Source of the DNA: Pseudomonas frederiksbergensis
GTDB lineage: Bacteria > Pseudomonadota > Gammaproteobacteria > Pseudomonadales > Pseudomonadaceae
Direction of reading: 5' to 3'
Assembly (NCBI RefSeq): GCF_003732275.1
Contig: NZ_MOBM01000010.1
Location: 62,001-126,000 of the forward strand
DNA: 64,000 nt
This document shows, piece by piece, positions 63,728 to 64,000 of the stretch (position 1 is the first letter of the stretch; each line of letters opens with the position of its first letter). The translations under genes and the position numbers were made by a program. The notes below the pieces were generated by a model that was given only the letters and a program-made list of their open reading frames with translations, ran no database searches and was not told the origin of the DNA.

Positions 63728-64000
63728 CTATCGAAATGAGCGATAGGCAATGGGGTCGATATAATTCGACTGCAGGTCCCGCTCCGGAATTTCCCAGATG
63801 ATTTGCTTTGGTGGCGTTTCTTTGTAGGCCGGGTTGTTGAGGTAGCTGTTTGCAGCGCCGGAGAACGCTCCGCCGTCTTTGGCGAAGTTACCCACGGAGG
63901 CGCCCAGTGCCTGCTGCAGGAACCCTGCGAAGTTGGAGTTGCGCGAGAATGAGGTGCCGATGAGCGCGGTGTTGGGGAGGTCGGCATCGCCAAAGAGGTC
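63728..64000 (-). CDS. AlgX/AlgJ-like alginate O-acetylation protein (C-terminal 90 residues)
   Basis: The frame is open from the window edge and ends with TAG at 63728. The fragment DLFGDADLPNTALIGTSFSR, then NFAGFLQQALGASVGNFAKD and PPKQIIWEIPERDL, matches the SGNH-hydrolase-like domain of alginate acetyltransferases, with the nucleophile Ser in IGTSFS. It should act in the periplasm on polysaccharide acetylation. Only the C-terminus is in the window, so AlgX and AlgJ cannot be separated. Confidence 0.82.
   Translation of the reverse strand, partial: DLFGDADLPNTALIGTSFSRNSNFAGFLQQALGASVGNFAKDGGAFSGAANSYLNNPAYKETPPKQIIWEIPERDLQSNYIDPIAYRSFR

Noticed and set aside
1..64000. tRNA, rRNA, integrase or phage genes
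   Set aside because: None could be recognised on either strand.

Overview
The window looks like chromosomal DNA of a fluorescent Pseudomonas (P. fluorescens group). The evidence is high GC coding sequence with strong G/C third-position preference, Pseudomonas-type REP doublets in most intergenic gaps, a bacterial metallothionein, an ampC-ampR pair, a selD-selU pair, a glucarate operon and an alginate-acetylase-like gene at the right edge. I see no tRNA, rRNA, CRISPR array, transposase, integrase or phage gene. About 60 protein genes are supported. Most are ordinary accessory or metabolic genes in one- to four-gene units.

Layout. 1-6.7 kb: a BvgS-type hybrid sensor kinase cut by the window edge, a LysR regulator divergent from a pirin, a YcaC-like hydrolase, a cyclic-nucleotide-domain MscS channel and an AhpD-like protein. 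6.9-12.7 kb: an orphan Rhs polymorphic toxin with an RNase A-like tip, its CdiI-type immunity gene, a possible small ORF, and a structured RNA-like leader ahead of a small Pseudomonas-specific gene. 12.8-17.6 kb: an EmrAB-type efflux pair, an AraC regulator and a divergent MFS pump. 17.7-20.4 kb: a collapsed iron-citrate-type locus in which an ECF sigma-factor gene runs into a TonB receptor that has lost its signal peptide. 20.5-28.5 kb: an MFS transporter divergent from a DapF-like protein with both catalytic cysteines replaced, codBA, an Asp-nucleophile alpha/beta hydrolase, queD, a 160-bp palindromic element and a patatin.

28.9-35.7 kb: a four-gene PepSY-PepSY-response regulator-kinase operon, a Na+/H+ antiporter-family protein, a Cache chemoreceptor, a metallothionein and a small conserved protein. 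36-40.7 kb: a nucleoside uptake pair (NUP and Tsx) behind a perfect LacI-family-like palindrome, then selD-selU for 2-selenouridine in tRNA. 40.8-50.9 kb: a histidine phosphatase, two GSTs, an FAD monooxygenase, a DUF1615 lipoprotein, a CBS protein, DNA polymerase II, a DUF1810 protein and an aldo/keto reductase. 51-59.4 kb: a periplasmic aldose 1-epimerase, a lipoprotein, a TauE/SafE exporter, an erythromycin-esterase-like protein, a glyoxalase-fold protein, a DUF4174 protein and ampC/ampR. 59.5-63.3 kb: glucarate dehydratase and transporter, divergent from a FadR-type regulator with two matching operators. 63.4-64 kb: an Asp-rich small protein and the C-terminus of an AlgX/AlgJ-like protein.

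Three palindromic repeat families fill the gaps: type A (REP doublets built on GTGGGAGCGAGC), type B (TGTAGGAGCTGCCGAAGG) and type C (GTGGCGAGGGGGCTTGCC). The most unusual items are the sigma/receptor fusion at 17.7-18.1 kb, the structured leader at 12.2-12.3 kb, the hairpin and 15-codon ORF in front of rhs, the Ser/Ser DapF paralogue, and the long palindrome at 27.3 kb. All family names come from reading motifs by eye; no database search was run.
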